Source: Paguma larvata
Taxonomy: Eukaryota; Chordata; Mammalia; Carnivora; Viverridae
Length of the DNA stretch: 64,000 nt
Assembly: GCA_030068075.1 (NCBI GenBank)
Contig: CM057834.1
Location: 98,163,119 to 98,227,118, forward strand
Direction: 5' to 3'
Shown here: in pieces, positions 10,600-22,292 of the stretch
Numbering within the stretch: position 1 is the first letter of the stretch
Layout: each line of letters opens with the position of its first letter
Notes under the pieces: model-generated
The model's database searches: none
What the model was told of the DNA's origin: nothing
The model's input: only the letters and a program-made list of their open reading frames with translations
Made by a program: the position numbers and the translations under genes

Positions 10600-11640
10600 T
10601 CGCCAGTAAAGTTTCATTCAAAGTTGAGTCTAGTTTCTGCCAGGCCCTGAATGAAATTGGCATTTCTCCCTAACCCCGGAAGCCAGAGCGCACCCAGTAG
10701 GGGCTTTGGCCTGTGGAGGGCTGCCGTGGCCAGGAGAGTAAGTCTCCTGAGTGTCTCTGGTAGGGAAGATGCCTGGGAGGTGTCTGGAGCAGAGCACCTG
10801 TTCCTGAGAGTGTGTGCGACAGCACCTGGGGGGAACTGGGGGATAGCCAGGAGGCCAGTTCTGTGCCATAAAACAGGTGATGGCTTGTGCTGGCTAGGCT
10901 TGGATTACATAAGCTTTTCAAATGTGTCTCAGATGTGGAATCTGGTCACGGAGTTCACAAGCCACCCAAAGTTATAATTACTGTTTGGGGAATGTGTTCC
11001 CTGTTGGATCCTCCTGTATGAAGACGTCTCAGTGTTGGGTTTTATCCAGCATGTTGAGATCCAGGGAGTTTCTTTCATTGGTGTGCACAAAAAACCAAAA
11101 ACCCAAAAAACTCCCAGAAAACCAAAAAACAGAACTTGTATTTTTTTAAACATTTTTATTTTAAAAATGAAAATAATTGAGCTTTGCTGGTATGTAATCT
11201 ATGAATTGACCAGTACACCCTCATGGCCCGTATGACAGATGGTGGCATGTTGTGACAGGCTCGAGAGGTAACCCGGTGGGACTTGCACAGCAGGGAGTGG
11301 TTGGCAGTGTTGTTGGGTGTTCAGAGTATTGTAAATATATTTCTTTTCATGCGTGTGGTTCTGAGGAATTGTGGAACATGTTAGCTAAATTCTGCTAAAC
11401 TAAATCTCACCAAATGGTCCCGGATCTGAAGAGATTTCCTTCAAAGAAACCATTAGTGATGAGCATAAAAAATGCAATGAAAGCGTACGCTCAGAAAAAT
11501 GCCAAAGCTGACACCTCTTCCTCGTGTGAGCTCTCTTGCCGTTAAAGGTAAACCTGATGACCAAATCCTATCTCGTAAGAAAATGACCAAAAAACTTTAT
11601 ACAAAGAAGCCAAAATTGACCAGAGGAGCATTTAAAATAT
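10600..11640. other. Intergenic, nothing recognised
   Basis: There are no exons or nameable repeats. An A-rich, CCAAAA-type simple stretch lies at 11088-11130. Short open frames here lack codon structure or homology that I can recognise. Confidence 0.4.
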
Positions 11641-11850
11641 TGGGACACCCAGGTGGCACAGTTGGTGGAGTGTCGGACTCTTGGTTTCAGCTCTGGTCAT
11701 GATCTCATGGCTTCGTGGGCTTGAGCCCCGCATTGGGCTCTGCACTGGCAGCATGGAGTCTACTTGGGATTCTGCCCCCTGCCCACCCCTCTCCCACTCA
11801 TGCTGTCTCACTCTCTTTCTCAAAATAAATAAACAAACTTAAAAAATTTA
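11641..11850 (+). repeat. Felid SINE, diverged
   Basis: The head reads GGGACACCCAGGTGGCACAG and the tail CAAAATAAATAAACAAACTT; several changes from the young consensus in the head. Confidence 0.85.
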
Positions 11851-12228
11851 TAAAATATAGATTCACAACTGCATCATTAATGATGACTAAGTATAATTAC
11901 ACCTTGACGTTGGCTAATGACATAGTGAGTAGCCCTTAACAAACAGCAAGACGTTTAAAAACGAAGCGTCCAAAACACTATGACATTTTTGGAAAACGTC
12001 AAGCATGTGTGTAAAGCTAGAGTGATTAGACCAACGAGCCCTCGGCCTATTAACTATTCAGTATACACTGAGTCACGGACACCTCTGTGTCATCTATGCA
12101 TTCCCCACTTCTCCCACCCACCCGTGGATCGTTGTGAAGCAAATCCTGGATATTAATACCACTTCATTCGTAACTGTGCCAATATTTCCCCTGGAAGATG
12201 ACTGTCTTTAAAAAATTAAAACACTCCG

Positions 12229-12412
12229 AAGTGCCTGGTGGCTCAGTCAGTTAAGTGTCTGACTCTTGATTTCAGCTCAGGTCATGGTCTCAAGGTTCCT
12301 GAGTTTCAGTCCAGAGTCGGTGTCAGTGCGGAGCCTGCTTGGGATTCTCTGTCTCCCTCTCTGTCTGCCCCTCCCCTGTGTGTGCGCACACGCTCTCTCT
12401 CTCTCTCTCTTT
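12229..12412 (+). repeat. Felid SINE ending in a CT run
   Basis: Begins at GTGCCTGGTGGCTCAG and ends in CTCTCTCTCTCTCTCT without an A tail, joining L1-like sequence directly. Target duplications are not clear. Confidence 0.8.
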
Positions 12413-12424
12413 TTGGTGCTCAGC

Positions 12425-13245
12425 ATCTATGATGTGTTTGTATATCGTTTTCTTTGCTTTTGTGCTGCGTAAGGTTTATGAGTTTCTTAGATTTGTGACT
12501 TACTGTTTTTGATCTGATTTGGAAAACTTCCCAGTCAGTATTTCTTCAAGTACTTTTTCTGTTCTGTACTCTGACCTTTTATTCTGCGACTCTATTTTCA
12601 CACATATTAGACACTTCAACAGTTTTCATTGAGCCTCCGTTTATTCTATTCCCTATTTTTCCTAATTTAGTGATTTAAAAACAAATTGGATAACATTTTC
12701 CAGTTTTAAGATTTCCGTTTGGTTCTCTTTTATAGTTGCCTTTTCCTCCTGAGATTATATCCTCTTTCTCCCCAACGTGTGTTCTCTAGGTTGTTTAACA
12801 TACTTACTGCTATTTAAAAATTTTTGTTTTCAATGTTTTATTTTTGGGAGACAGAGTGCAAGCAGGGGAGAGGCAGAGACAGGGGGAGACACAGAATCGG
12901 AAGCAGGCTCCAGGCTCTGAGCTGTCAGCACACAACCCGATGCGGGGCTGGAACCCACGAAGCATGGGATCATGACCTGGGCTGAAGTTGGACGCTTAAC
13001 CGACTGAGCCACCCGGGCGCCCCTCTTGCTGTTAGTTTTGAATCTTCGCTAATTGTAATATCTGGATCCTTCATGGGTCTGCTTTTATTGAGTGGATTTC
13101 TTCTTGATTATAGGTCCTTTTTTTTTGTTTTGTCTTTATATCCAGTAACTCGTAGTGGATGTTATGGATAATGTATTATAAAAATTCTGGATTCTGAAAA
13201 CTTGAGTTTTGTTTTGAGTTAATATTTGTATATGATAAAACATAT
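12425..13245 (-). repeat. Antisense old L1 (ORF1-side, HAL1/L1ME-like), interrupted by a SINE
   Basis: The AT-rich text (GTTTATGAGTTTCTTAGATT, TCAGTATTTCTTCAAGTAC, then TTTCCGTTTGGTTCTCTTTTA) resembles the antisense of the 5' half of old L1/HAL1 elements. A SINE is inserted at 12824-13024. The protein frame is lost. Confidence 0.5.
12824..13024 (-). repeat. Felid SINE inside old L1
   Basis: Full reverse copy from AATGTTTTATTTTTGGGAGA to CACCCGGGCGCCCC. It splits the L1-like sequence on both sides, so it is younger than that element. Confidence 0.9.
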
Positions 13246-13777
13246 GGAGCAAAGTTCTTTTTTTTTTGCACATTAGTATCCGGTTGGTCCAGCACCGTTT
13301 GTTGGAAAGACTCTCCTTTCTCCACTGAATTGCCTTTGTGTCTTTATTAAAATTCAGTTGCCTATATACGTGTGAGGCTATTTCCGGACACTCTTGTTCC
13401 ATTGATGTGTTATTCTCTCTTTACTTCAACACACATCTGGATTACTGTCACTTTATAATGAATCTTGAAATCTGGCCCTTTTGTCCTTCCGACCTTATTC
13501 TTTTTCAAAGTTGTTATGAGTACTCTAAGTTCTTTGCATTTTCACATGAATTTTAGATTCCATGTCTCACTTTTTACAAAAATCCTGCCGGGATTTTGAC
13601 TGGCACGGTTTTGAACCTATAAATCAATTTTGGGAGGAATTATATTTTAGCAATATTGAGTCTTCTGACCCAGGAGTAAGTGTGAGGTAGAAACACACAT
13701 ACCCTCATTCCTGGCACGGAACTCCTAAAACCCTTGTAAGTTACTAAGTGGTAAGAACATTAGAAGTGGCATCTCTC

Positions 13778-13990
13778 GGGGCGCCTGGGTGGCTCAGTTG
13801 GTTGGGTGTCTGACTTTGGATCAGGTCATGATCTCACAGTCTGTGAGTTCGAGCCCCGAGTCAGGCTCTGTGCTGGAGCCTGCTTCGGAGTCTGTGTCTC
13901 CCTCTCTCTCTGCCCCTCCCCCACCTGACTTAACCTGACTCATGCTTTGTCTCTCCTCTCAAAAATAAATAAAAACATTAAAAAAAAATC
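13778..13990 (+). repeat. Young felid SINE with perfect 17-bp target duplication
   Basis: Full-length copy flanked by TAGAAGTGGCATCTCTC at 13761-13777 and again at 13996-14012, with no mismatch. Body and AAAAATAAATAAAAACATT tail are near consensus. Confidence 0.95.
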
Positions 13991-14016
13991 CTTTATAGAA
14001 GTGGCATCTCTCGTTC

Positions 14017-14185
14017 GGGACACCTGGGTGGCTCAGTAGGTTTGGCGTTGGACTCTTGCTTTCGGCTCAGGTCGTGATCTCACGGTTTGGAAGATTGAGC
14101 CCCACATAGGGCTCCATGCAGACAGTGCGGAACCTGCTAGGGATGCTCTCTGTCCCCCTCTCGCCCAAAAGAAACAAACAAAAAG
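14017..14185 (+). repeat. Felid SINE, older and shorter
   Basis: Begins GGGACACCTGGGTGGCTCAG only a few bases after the target duplication of the preceding SINE, and ends CCCAAAAGAAACAAACAAAAA. It was present before the 13778 copy inserted. Confidence 0.85.
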
Positions 14186-14419
14186 CTGGGAATTTTCAGC
14201 TCTCCCCATCCTTCTTCTCCTGAGGGGGAGAGGCAGTGGAAATGGAGTTAATAATTGATCATGCTGATGTGGGGAAGCCTCCATAAAATCCCAGCAGTGC
14301 TGGGGCAGAGACCTTCTGTGTTGGTGAGCACGCGGAGGTGCTGGGAGAGTGTCCCCCCTTGTCTCATGTCTTGCCCTATTCACCCTCTCTACTGGGATGT
14401 TCATCTGTGTCCTTTATTT

Positions 14420-14628
14420 TAATTAAAAAATTTTTTTAATGTTTATTTTTGAGCGAGAGAGCATGAGCAGGGGAGGGGCAGAGAGAGAGGGAGACACAGA
14501 ATCCGAAGCAGGCTCCAGGCTCTGAGCCATCAGCACAGAGCCCAGTGCGGGGCTCGAACCCATGAACCATGAGATCATGATGTGAACCGAAGTTGGACAC
14601 TTAACCGACTGAGCCACCCAGGCGCCCC
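14420..14628 (-). repeat. Felid SINE
   Basis: Full reverse copy. Flanks TCATCTGTGTCCTTT (before) and TCATCTGTATCCTTT (after) look like a target duplication with one mismatch. Confidence 0.9.
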
Positions 14629-15660
14629 TCATCTGTATCCTTTTAATATCCCTTAATAAACTGGTAAATGTATTTCTCTGAGTTCTGTGAGCTGTGCTAG
14701 CAAATTAATTGAACCCAAAGAGGTGGTTGTGGGAATACTCTGATTTATAACCAGTGGCCAGAAGCGCAGGTCACGACGTGGACTTGGAGTTGGCATCTGA
14801 AGTGAGGGTGGGGGCAGGCCTGTAGGACCGAGCCCTTAACCTGTGGGATCCGATGCTCCCTCCAGGTAGATAGTGTCAGAATTGAGTTGAATTCTTGGGT
14901 ACCCCACCAAGAAATGGAGAGAAACTTCACACATCTGGTGACTAGAAACGTCAGAAGTGTTCTGAGAAACACAGTAGCGAAGAACTGGATTTTTCCCTAC
15001 TCACGAAGGAAAAATCCAAGTTTTTCCATCACAGGAAGGAACATCACTCTTTTTATTTAGGTCTTCATTAATTTCTCCAGCAATATTTAGTAGTTTCCAG
15101 TATATCATCTATATCGTTTCTCAGATTTACTCTAAATATTTCATATTTTGGTGCTATTATAAATGGGATTAAAGCATATTGAATTTTTGATTGCTTGCTG
15201 CTAGTATATAGAAGTACAGTGATTTTTTATTATTGATCTCTTAGCCTAAGAACACATTCTTCCACTTGAGCTATACCCCCACCCCCCTTGATCTCTCATC
15301 CTAAAACTTTGCTAAACTTACTAGTTTCAGTATTTCTTTCGTAGAGTCCCTTGGCCTTTCTACAGAGAGAATTATGTAGTTTTTCCTGGTCACATGTCAT
15401 TTTGGGTGCTTTTAATGTAACTTTCTTGCCTTGTTACACTATGACGTTGAATAGAAGTGGTGAGAGCGGACATCTTTGTCTCTGATTTAGGGGGTAAGAA
15501 GCCCACATTTTGCCGTTAAGCGTGGTGCTTATTTGCCTGAGGACGAGAGACCATGGGATCAGAGTCTCAGATTTTAGCAAGAGATGTCGTTGTCCTAACT
15601 CATTACGAGAAATGTTGGCTGGTTTGCCATTTCCAGAGAAATGCCTATCACCCGGGGACT

Positions 15661-17513
15661 TCGGTTTCAAATAAGTACCGTTTGAATTCCTGCTCCGCCT
15701 CCTGAAATCCGTTCAGCCTCGGGTAAGCTACCCTGCCTTCCTGTGCCTCGCAGACCTGCTGTGATCTAACGTGGGGGGACGCTTGTCTTGTCCCTGCCCC
15801 TCACCTGCCCTCTCTTCTGGGATTGGCTTACACGCCTGCTCCTCTCCTCAGCGTGACACACATGTAGGGTAGGACACGGAACACCAGGTTTCCTCTTAAT
15901 CTTGTTTTCAAGCTATTCTGTGATACTGACCTTCCCCCGAATTCTCTCATTAATAGTAGTTCATTTCTCATTACTTGTCCTTGATACGTGGTTCGGGTTC
16001 CAGACTTCATTTCCAAGGAGAAGGCCAACTTGCCTTTGATTTTGATGGAGGAAAGATCAACCAGATACATCTTTTGAAATTAAAACAACTGAACCAAAAC
16101 ACAAACATAAGAGGAGTATTAAAGGCTTCTCTGAACTCAAAGGGTTCCCGTTCCAGAACCAGTAAAGTTGGGAGGGCTCTTACTGCTCGACCTTGAAGGA
16201 GGTAGCCCAGAAGAAAAGGAAGTCAGCCGCAGTAGTTAAGAGGAAAGAGAGGCAGCCAGCTGGAGAGAAACCAATGAAAACCCTCGGAGGCAGCTCCTGG
16301 CTGGAGGAAGAAAGCGGTCCGATCTCAGCGTGCGGCACACGGGTCTTCCCTGAACTCGGCAAAGCCAGGCTTGGTTCCTAAGTCTCCTTTGTTAGCCGGA
16401 TGTCGGCAGGAACAAGGTCAGGGGCAAACAGGAAACTTACAGAATGGGTTAGATGCCAAAAAAAAAAAAAAAAAAAACAGGGGAGGGGGGAATGTGCCCA
16501 GATAAACTACAGGAAAGAAGCCAGCTTGAATTGATTCTGCAGAAGAAAATTTGGCTGTTAGTTTCTCTCCATGAGGATTAACATTTTGAAGATGAATGCA
16601 AGCATGAAATTAGTCAACTGTCCACGGCTCCAGAAAAATTCGTCATTCAGTATGTTGTATTCTAAATGGCGAAAGTATTTAAACGGGATAATTTGGGGAA
16701 TAAGCTTTGTGCCCTGGTGGACCAGTAGGTTACCTGATGGAATTTAGCTGAGCTGAACACAGCAGTCCTAACGGAAACGCGCCATTCGGATTTTGGAGTA
16801 TAGCTTTATCTCCGCGTTTGCCGCGATCTAGACGTCCACCGGTAACTTGCCAGCTAATGTTAGGTAAAGGTCACCACATCGGTACATTGCGTCTGTATGG
16901 ATAGTTTTATTTCCAGCTCTGCGGAGCGGATCAGGACAGGTGCTCCCTGGTTAATTATACAGCTGTTTTCTGGGGAGACTTTGGAAGGCTCTTCATGGCC
17001 AGAGGACTCTTCGAGGGGTTTCTTTCTGTGCAGTGTGACTTTGCTGGCTGGATCAGGATGGGCACCTGACCCAGGAGAGCCAGATTTATGAGTCGGTCTG
17101 TGGCCTGCTCAAAGTTCTGCTTGAAAGGGCATGTCTGTGCTGCCTGGTGCCTGGCTCCGTCGGGCTGATCCTCCTGGGGTCTGAATGTACAACACGACAA
17201 GTTGGCAGTTAGAAGCAGTAGAAGCTGAAAGACCTGCAGGGAGAAAGGAGCCACGAGCAGCAGAAGGCACCAAGCAGAGAAGGGCACAGGATGGAGACAG
17301 TGGGTGCTGCTGCCGCCCGTGGGGTGACAGCTGGACCAGAGCGGGAGAGCAGCCCTGTGCCAGGTTGCTCCGAGACACCGGCTGCGCACCTGACAGCTGA
17401 GGTTTCTCTCCGCCTTGCCCTTCAGTGTACCAGGCGCTAGGGCCCCGGACTGCAGCTTCTTCACGGCGCCCGGGACACCAAGGGCTTTGCTTGTTTATCT
17501 TCTTTTCCCGGCG
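15661..17513. other. Intergenic; unassigned sequence with an A20 run
   Basis: No gene is recognised. A pure run of 20 A at 16458-16477 could be the tail of a plus-strand retroposed sequence, but the preceding 500 bp do not read as any protein I can identify. 16480-17513 is also unassigned and ends at the Tigger border. Confidence 0.35.
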
Positions 17514-19808
17514 CGGGCACACCTCGGGGATCCTGCGGGCTGGGGGCCGGACCTCTGCGGTGGGGTGAACGCCCGCGTCAAGCGAGTCGAAGGAACGTGT
17601 TGGTTTCCGGTGCATGTAAGTCACGTTCGCACCATGCTGCAGTGCGTGAGGTGTGCACCAGCGCCGTGTCTAAAACGACAGTGGACACACCTCATGAAAA
17701 GAGACTTTATTGCCGAAACACGCTAACCCCCGTCTGAGCTGTCGGCGAGTCCTAATCCCCGTGCTGGTGGGGGTCTTGCCCGATGGTGACGGCTGCCGAC
17801 CAGGCAGGGTGGTGGGTGCCGAAGGCCGGGATGGCTGTGCGGCGTCTTAAAACAAGACAGTGGGGACGCTGGCCGCACCGATTGGCTCTTCCCGTCACGA
17901 ACGATTTCTCTGTGGCGGGCGGTGCTGTTTGGTAGCATTTTACCCACAGGAGAACTTCTTCCAGAACTGGAGTCTGTCCTCTCAGACCCTGCTGCTGCTT
18001 TGTCGACCAAGCTTCTGGAACATTCCAAATCCTTTGTGATCCTGTCACCCGTCTTCACAGCATCTCCACCAGGAGGAGAAGCCATCTCAGGAAACCACTT
18101 TCTTTGCGCCTCCTCGTCTGTCCAGGTTTCATCCTGAGATGGCGGTGACTCCGTCCCCTCTTCAGGCTCCACTTCTGATCCCGGTTCTCCTGCTGTTTCC
18201 ACCGCGTCCGCAGTGACTTCCTCCACTGAGGTCCTGAAGCCTCCACGTCATCCAGGGGGGTTGGAATCACCTTCTTCCAAACTCCTGTTTATGCTGATAT
18301 TCCGATCTCTTCTCATAATCACGAATGTTCTTAATGACATCTAGAATGGTGAATCTTTTCCAGAAGGTTTTCAGCCGCCTTGGCCCAGATGCATCCAAGG
18401 AATCACTATGCACGGCAGCTGTCACCTTATGAAATGTATTTCTTAATTACTAAGACTCGAAGGCCAACGTGGCCGCCCGACCCACGGGCAGCAGGCTGGG
18501 TGTGCGTCAGAGGCGTGAGCACAACGTTAACCTCGTCCGGCTGCGTCAGAGCTCGTGGACGGACCAGGCGCACTGTCCGTGAGCGTCACGTTTGGAAAGG
18601 AATCTTTATTGCTGAGCAGAACTCCACAGCCAACCCGCACTAGTCCGTAAACCGGGATGGAACCAGACGTGCTTCGTGCAGGCTCCGCTGTTCCGTGCAC
18701 AGAGCAGACTTCGCGTAATTCTCAGGGGTCGGCGGGGTTTCAGAATGGTCACCGAGCACTGGCTTCCGCTTCCGGTCCCCGGCTGCCTTAGCCCCTAACG
18801 GGGGAGTCAGCCCGTCCTTTGAAGCTGGACACTGACTTCTCCTCTCTGGCTCTGAGAGTCCTAGCCGGCATGGCCCGGTCGGAGGCTGTCGTGTCTGCAC
18901 CGAAGACGCGTGTAGTGCGGCCACCTCCGTGGTTCTCTCGGCCGGACCCTCCGGACCACCTGCCGCAGCGCCCTGCGCTTCTCTGCCGAGGAGACAGCTC
19001 CTTCCCTCGACCCCCGGAGCCCGGGCTTCTCCTCACCTCTGCCCGCCTTCTCAGGACTGAAGAGAGGTAGGGCCCGGCCCTGGCTTCGGGGAACGTGTGG
19101 CTGCTGTCATCTTCTGTCCAGACCCCCGCGACTTTCTCCAGGCCAGCGGGGAGGCCGTGTCGCCTTCTGACCATCCGTGTGTCCCTGGAGGAGCACTCTT
19201 CATTTCCTTCAGGAGCTTTTCCTTTGCGCTCACAGCTTGGCTCATTGTTTGGCAAAAGACGTCTAGCTTTTGGCCTACCCTAGCTTGACGTGCCTTCCTC
19301 ATGGAGCTTAATCATTCATAGTTTTTGATTTAAAGAGAGAGACTTGTGACCCTTCCTTTCACTTGAACACATGGAGGCCATCGCAGGGTTATTAGTTGGC
19401 CTAATTTCAATATTGTTGTGTCTCAGGAACTAGGGAGGCCTAAGGAGAGGGAGGGAGGGGGGAACGGCCGGTTGGCGGAGCGGTCAGAACATGCACAACG
19501 TTTATTTTTTAAGTTTGCCATCTTACACGGGTGTGATTTCACAACCACAGTTGCAGGACTCCCATCAAAGATCAGTGGTCACCGTAGCAGATGTAATAAG
19601 AATGAAAACAAACATTTGAAATACTTTGAGAATTACCAAAACGCCACACAGAGATGCAAAGTGAGCAAACGCTGTTGAAAACATGGCGCCAGTAGACTTC
19701 CTGGATTCAGGGTTGCCGCAAACCCTCAGTTTGGAAAAAAAAAAAAAGGCAGTATTTGTGAAGTGCCGTGACCTGAAGCACAATGACAGGAAGTAGTTTT
19801 ATTGCCTG
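17514..19808 (-). mobile_element. Tigger1-like DNA transposon, left copy
   Basis: A full-length pogo-type (Tc1/mariner superfamily) element in minus orientation. The left terminal inverted repeat reads CGGGCACACCTCGGGGAT (Tigger1 CAGGCATACCTCGG..); the right end reads TTTTATTGCCTG followed by TA, the expected target dinucleotide. Between them lie, right to left, the 5' non-coding part (19320-19808, AT-rich and close to the known element), the helix-turn-helix-side region, a DDE domain and the C-terminus. From 17514 to about 19320 the element is strongly GC-shifted. This transposon class has been inactive in mammals for tens of millions of years. Confidence 0.88.
17723..19302 (-). pseudogene. 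Tigger1 transposase pseudogene, left copy
   Basis: Minus-strand frames carry recognisable blocks in order: KEKLLKEMKSA, a region with FGADTTASD (first catalytic Asp), MPARTLRAREEKS, SKDGLTPPLGAKAAGD, NYAKSALC, then [58 protein letters not shown] and a C-terminus with LGLADSSDGG. The blocks are related to human TIGD1. The frame shifts between blocks several times, so no protein is made. Replacements favour Ala, Gly, Arg and Pro, consistent with the GC shift at DNA level. Confidence 0.85.
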
Positions 19809-20184
19809 TAGTGGCTCTTAGTGTCACTGAGTGAGCCTGCTCCAGTGCTGGCCTGGACTGTGGTCCATATTTAGCCAGACTGCGAACAAAGGAAGAGATG
19901 GGAGGACCAGTGAGTAATACGCACAAGAAAAATATTAGGGGGCGGGATAACCGAAATCTGGAATTTTGGAGGATTTATCTTAGAATTTCTGATAATTGAC
20001 TACTGTTCAAAGTTTGGATTGTGTAAGTGGATTTCCAGTCAGCGAGAACCGTTGATGGTAATAGTCACCATTTCATAATTTTAGTTCGGCAGTTATTTTT
20101 TTTCATGAGCCCCTTGGCCCATTTAAGTAATTTTGCTGCAAACTGGGTAAGGAGCAGAGGTAGTCAAGCTTCCTCACCACGCGA
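19809..20184. other. Intergenic, nothing recognised
   Basis: Unique-looking sequence between the left Tigger and an L1 3' end. No exon or repeat can be named. Confidence 0.35.
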
Positions 20185-20690
20185 ATGGAAACGGATACAG
20201 CCACCATGGAAAACGACCTGGAGTTTTCTAAAAATCACATAGACCTCCTATATGATTCCATCATTCCACTATTGGGTATGTACCCAAGGAAACCGAAAAC
20301 ACTACTTCAAAAACATAGAGGTACTCCTGTGTTTAACGCCGCATTATTTACAATAGCAAAGGGCGAGACCGTGCCATTTGTGGTGACGTGGCTGGACCTA
20401 AGTGAAGTGAGTCCAACTGAGAAAGACAATTACCCTAAGATTCCACTCATAAGGGAAGGGGCGGAGACACGGGCTCCAGTTGTGGAATGAAGGAGTCTTC
20501 GGAATAAAAGGTGCAGCACAAGGAATACGGTTAATGATATTGTAACAGTGAGGTCACAGGAGAGATGGTAGCTACTCTGACAGTGAACACAGCCTAATGT
20601 ATAAATTTGTCAAATCACTGAGTCCTACCCCAGAAACCAATGTAACCCTGCGTGTCAACCATTCTCAAGAAAAAAAAAAAAAAAAAAAGG
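20185..20690 (+). repeat. L1 3' end (ORF2 C-terminus, 3' UTR, poly(A))
   Basis: Sense fragment: a short open stretch with FDSIIPLLGMYP-like text (IPLLGMYPRKPKTL, NAALFTIAKGE) typical of the L1 ORF2 C-terminus, then 3' UTR-like sequence (GGAATAAAAGGTGCAGCAC) and an A18 tail ending near 20688. It is 5'-truncated, the usual fate of L1 copies. Confidence 0.75.
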
Positions 20691-20747
20691 CTCTCTATTG
20701 CTAGGTAGGTCATACCACCAAAGGCCGACCTTAGATTCAGGCTCCTT

Positions 20748-20935
20748 CTTAAGGGCTCTGCGTCTTGGTCTGTTTGGGCTGTCGGAACAAAGTGCCGTAG
20801 ACTGGGCGGCTTTACAAAAACAGAGATTTATATCTCGTGGTTCTGGAGCCTGGAAGTGTGAGATCAGGATACCAGCATGGTTGGGTGAGACCCTCTTCTG
20901 GGTTGCAGATTTCTTATTGTGTACTCCTGTGGTAG
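20748..20935 (-). repeat. MaLR-type LTR fragment
   Basis: GTCTGTTTGGGCTGTCGGAA, GACTGGGCGGCTTTACAAAA and GGTTCTGGAGCCTGGAAGTG follow the order of the antisense 3' part of MLT1/MST LTRs. Confidence 0.6.
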
Positions 20936-20973
20936 AAGAAATAATACTAAAACTCTTGAAAATCCATTATCCA

Positions 20974-21196
20974 GGGGCGCCTGGGTGGCTCAGTCGGTTA
21001 AGCGTTTGACTTCAGATCGGGTCATGATCTCGCGGTTTGTGGGTTCAAGCCCCGCATCGGGCTCTGTGCTGACAGCGCAGAACCCGGAGCCTGCTTCGGG
21101 TTCTGTGTCTCCCTCTCTCTCTGCCCCTCCCCCCTGCTCATGCTCTGTCTCCCTCTCACTCTCATAAATAAACATTAAAAAAAAATTTTTTTTAAA
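20974..21196 (+). repeat. Felid SINE with target duplication
   Basis: Full-length copy close to consensus, flanked by AATCCATTATCCAG on both sides (about 20960-20973 and 21196-21209). It sits in the end of the MaLR-flanking sequence. Confidence 0.92.
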
Positions 21197-21394
21197 TCCA
21201 TTATCCAGAGGTAATCACTATTAGTACTTCAGCGTAAATGTGTTTCTAGACTTTTTTCTAACCACATGCTTATATATTTATAGCCTAAAAAATGTCCGTT
21301 TCATGTATGCCATCTTTCTTTGGCAAATTTGCACCCATCTACAGCTTAGCTCTGTCTGTGTAGTGTTCCAGGACATCCGACTGTATCATCATCT

Positions 21395-21640
21395 AGGATA
21401 CTAGCAATGTATGGAGCTGTCACTTGGTTCCAATGCCGTTATATGATCCCAGCCAATCCTCACGCCAGCTCTGTGAGGGTAGGTATGATTTGGTGTCTTT
21501 ACCTACCAAACAGAAAACTGAGGTTTTGGGCTGTCGGCCTGATAGATTGGACGCCCATCAAGGGGAGAGGCTGGAACGCCAGGAGTCTGACCCCAGCACC
21601 CACACTTCTAACAACTGTGCTCTTGTGCTTTCTATCTTTG
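21395..21640 (-). repeat. MIR SINE
   Basis: AATCCTCACGCCAGCTCTGTGAGGGTAGG followed by AAACTGAGG and GGAGTCTGACCCCAGCACCC preserves the core of an antisense MIR. Only an ancient, diverged copy. Confidence 0.55.
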
Positions 21641-22243
21641 GGCACTTTGGGAGCTTCCAGAAAGACACATGTCAATAATTATTTTGGTGTAACTGTGATT
21701 TATTAAATGAGACGAACATTTACCTTTCTTAGAACAAGTTTTTAGAGTCAAAGCAATACAGTTTCATGCGTCTGCCACTGACATTTAATAAACTCAGGTT
21801 ACAATGTAGGCTAATTCTATTCTGGGTGCAGTAGCTGTGTTAATTCTCTCCGCTCCCCTCCTGTGGTCCAGCCTTCCCAGATTTGGGAGACCACGTGGTT
21901 CTGAGGCCGCTCTGCTTCACAGAGGCCTCTGGCTGAGCGCCTCAGCTGCTGGCAGCGTTTCCTCCTCTCCAGGCTTAGCCTAGAGAGGAGGTGCCACCTA
22001 GGAGGCAAGGACACAGTGCTTTTCCTGTCCAGACCCTCCTAAAGTACCTCTGTGCCACCCTCATCCCCTCCACGTTCCCGCAGTCCCAGAACTTCTACAT
22101 TGAAGAACATCGCCACGTGTGCTGCGTGAGACCCAGCCTGCCTCTTTCCCTAGTGGGAAAGCTGACAGCCCCACTTACGGAAGGACACAGCACCTCCCCT
22201 TGCAAAGGTTATTTCGAGCAACTTCTAGCTAGGTGTAACTTGA
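21641..22243. other. Intergenic, nothing recognised
   Basis: No gene or nameable repeat. A CCACGTGTG E-box-like hexamer at about 22112 is isolated. Confidence 0.35.
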
Positions 22244-22257
22244 ACCCAATACAATAC

Positions 22258-22260
<3 letters not shown>

Positions 22261-22292
<32 letters not shown>

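Larger units (their letters stand above)
13246..15660 (-). repeat. Antisense L1 ORF2-side fragment, split by later insertions
   Basis: 13246-13690 and 15045-15660 together read as antisense old L1 ORF2. The first part ends ATATTGAGTCTTCTGACCC and the second begins ATTTAGGTCTTCATTAATTT, which are adjacent in L1. The roughly 1.35 kb between them holds three SINEs and unassigned DNA that arrived later. The coding frame is destroyed. Confidence 0.55.

Noticed and set aside
17723..18226. A domesticated Tigger-derived gene (TIGD-like)
   Set aside because: The longest frame covers only the C-terminal part; upstream blocks need several frame changes and no start or promoter is apparent. The right copy is interrupted by a SINE as well.
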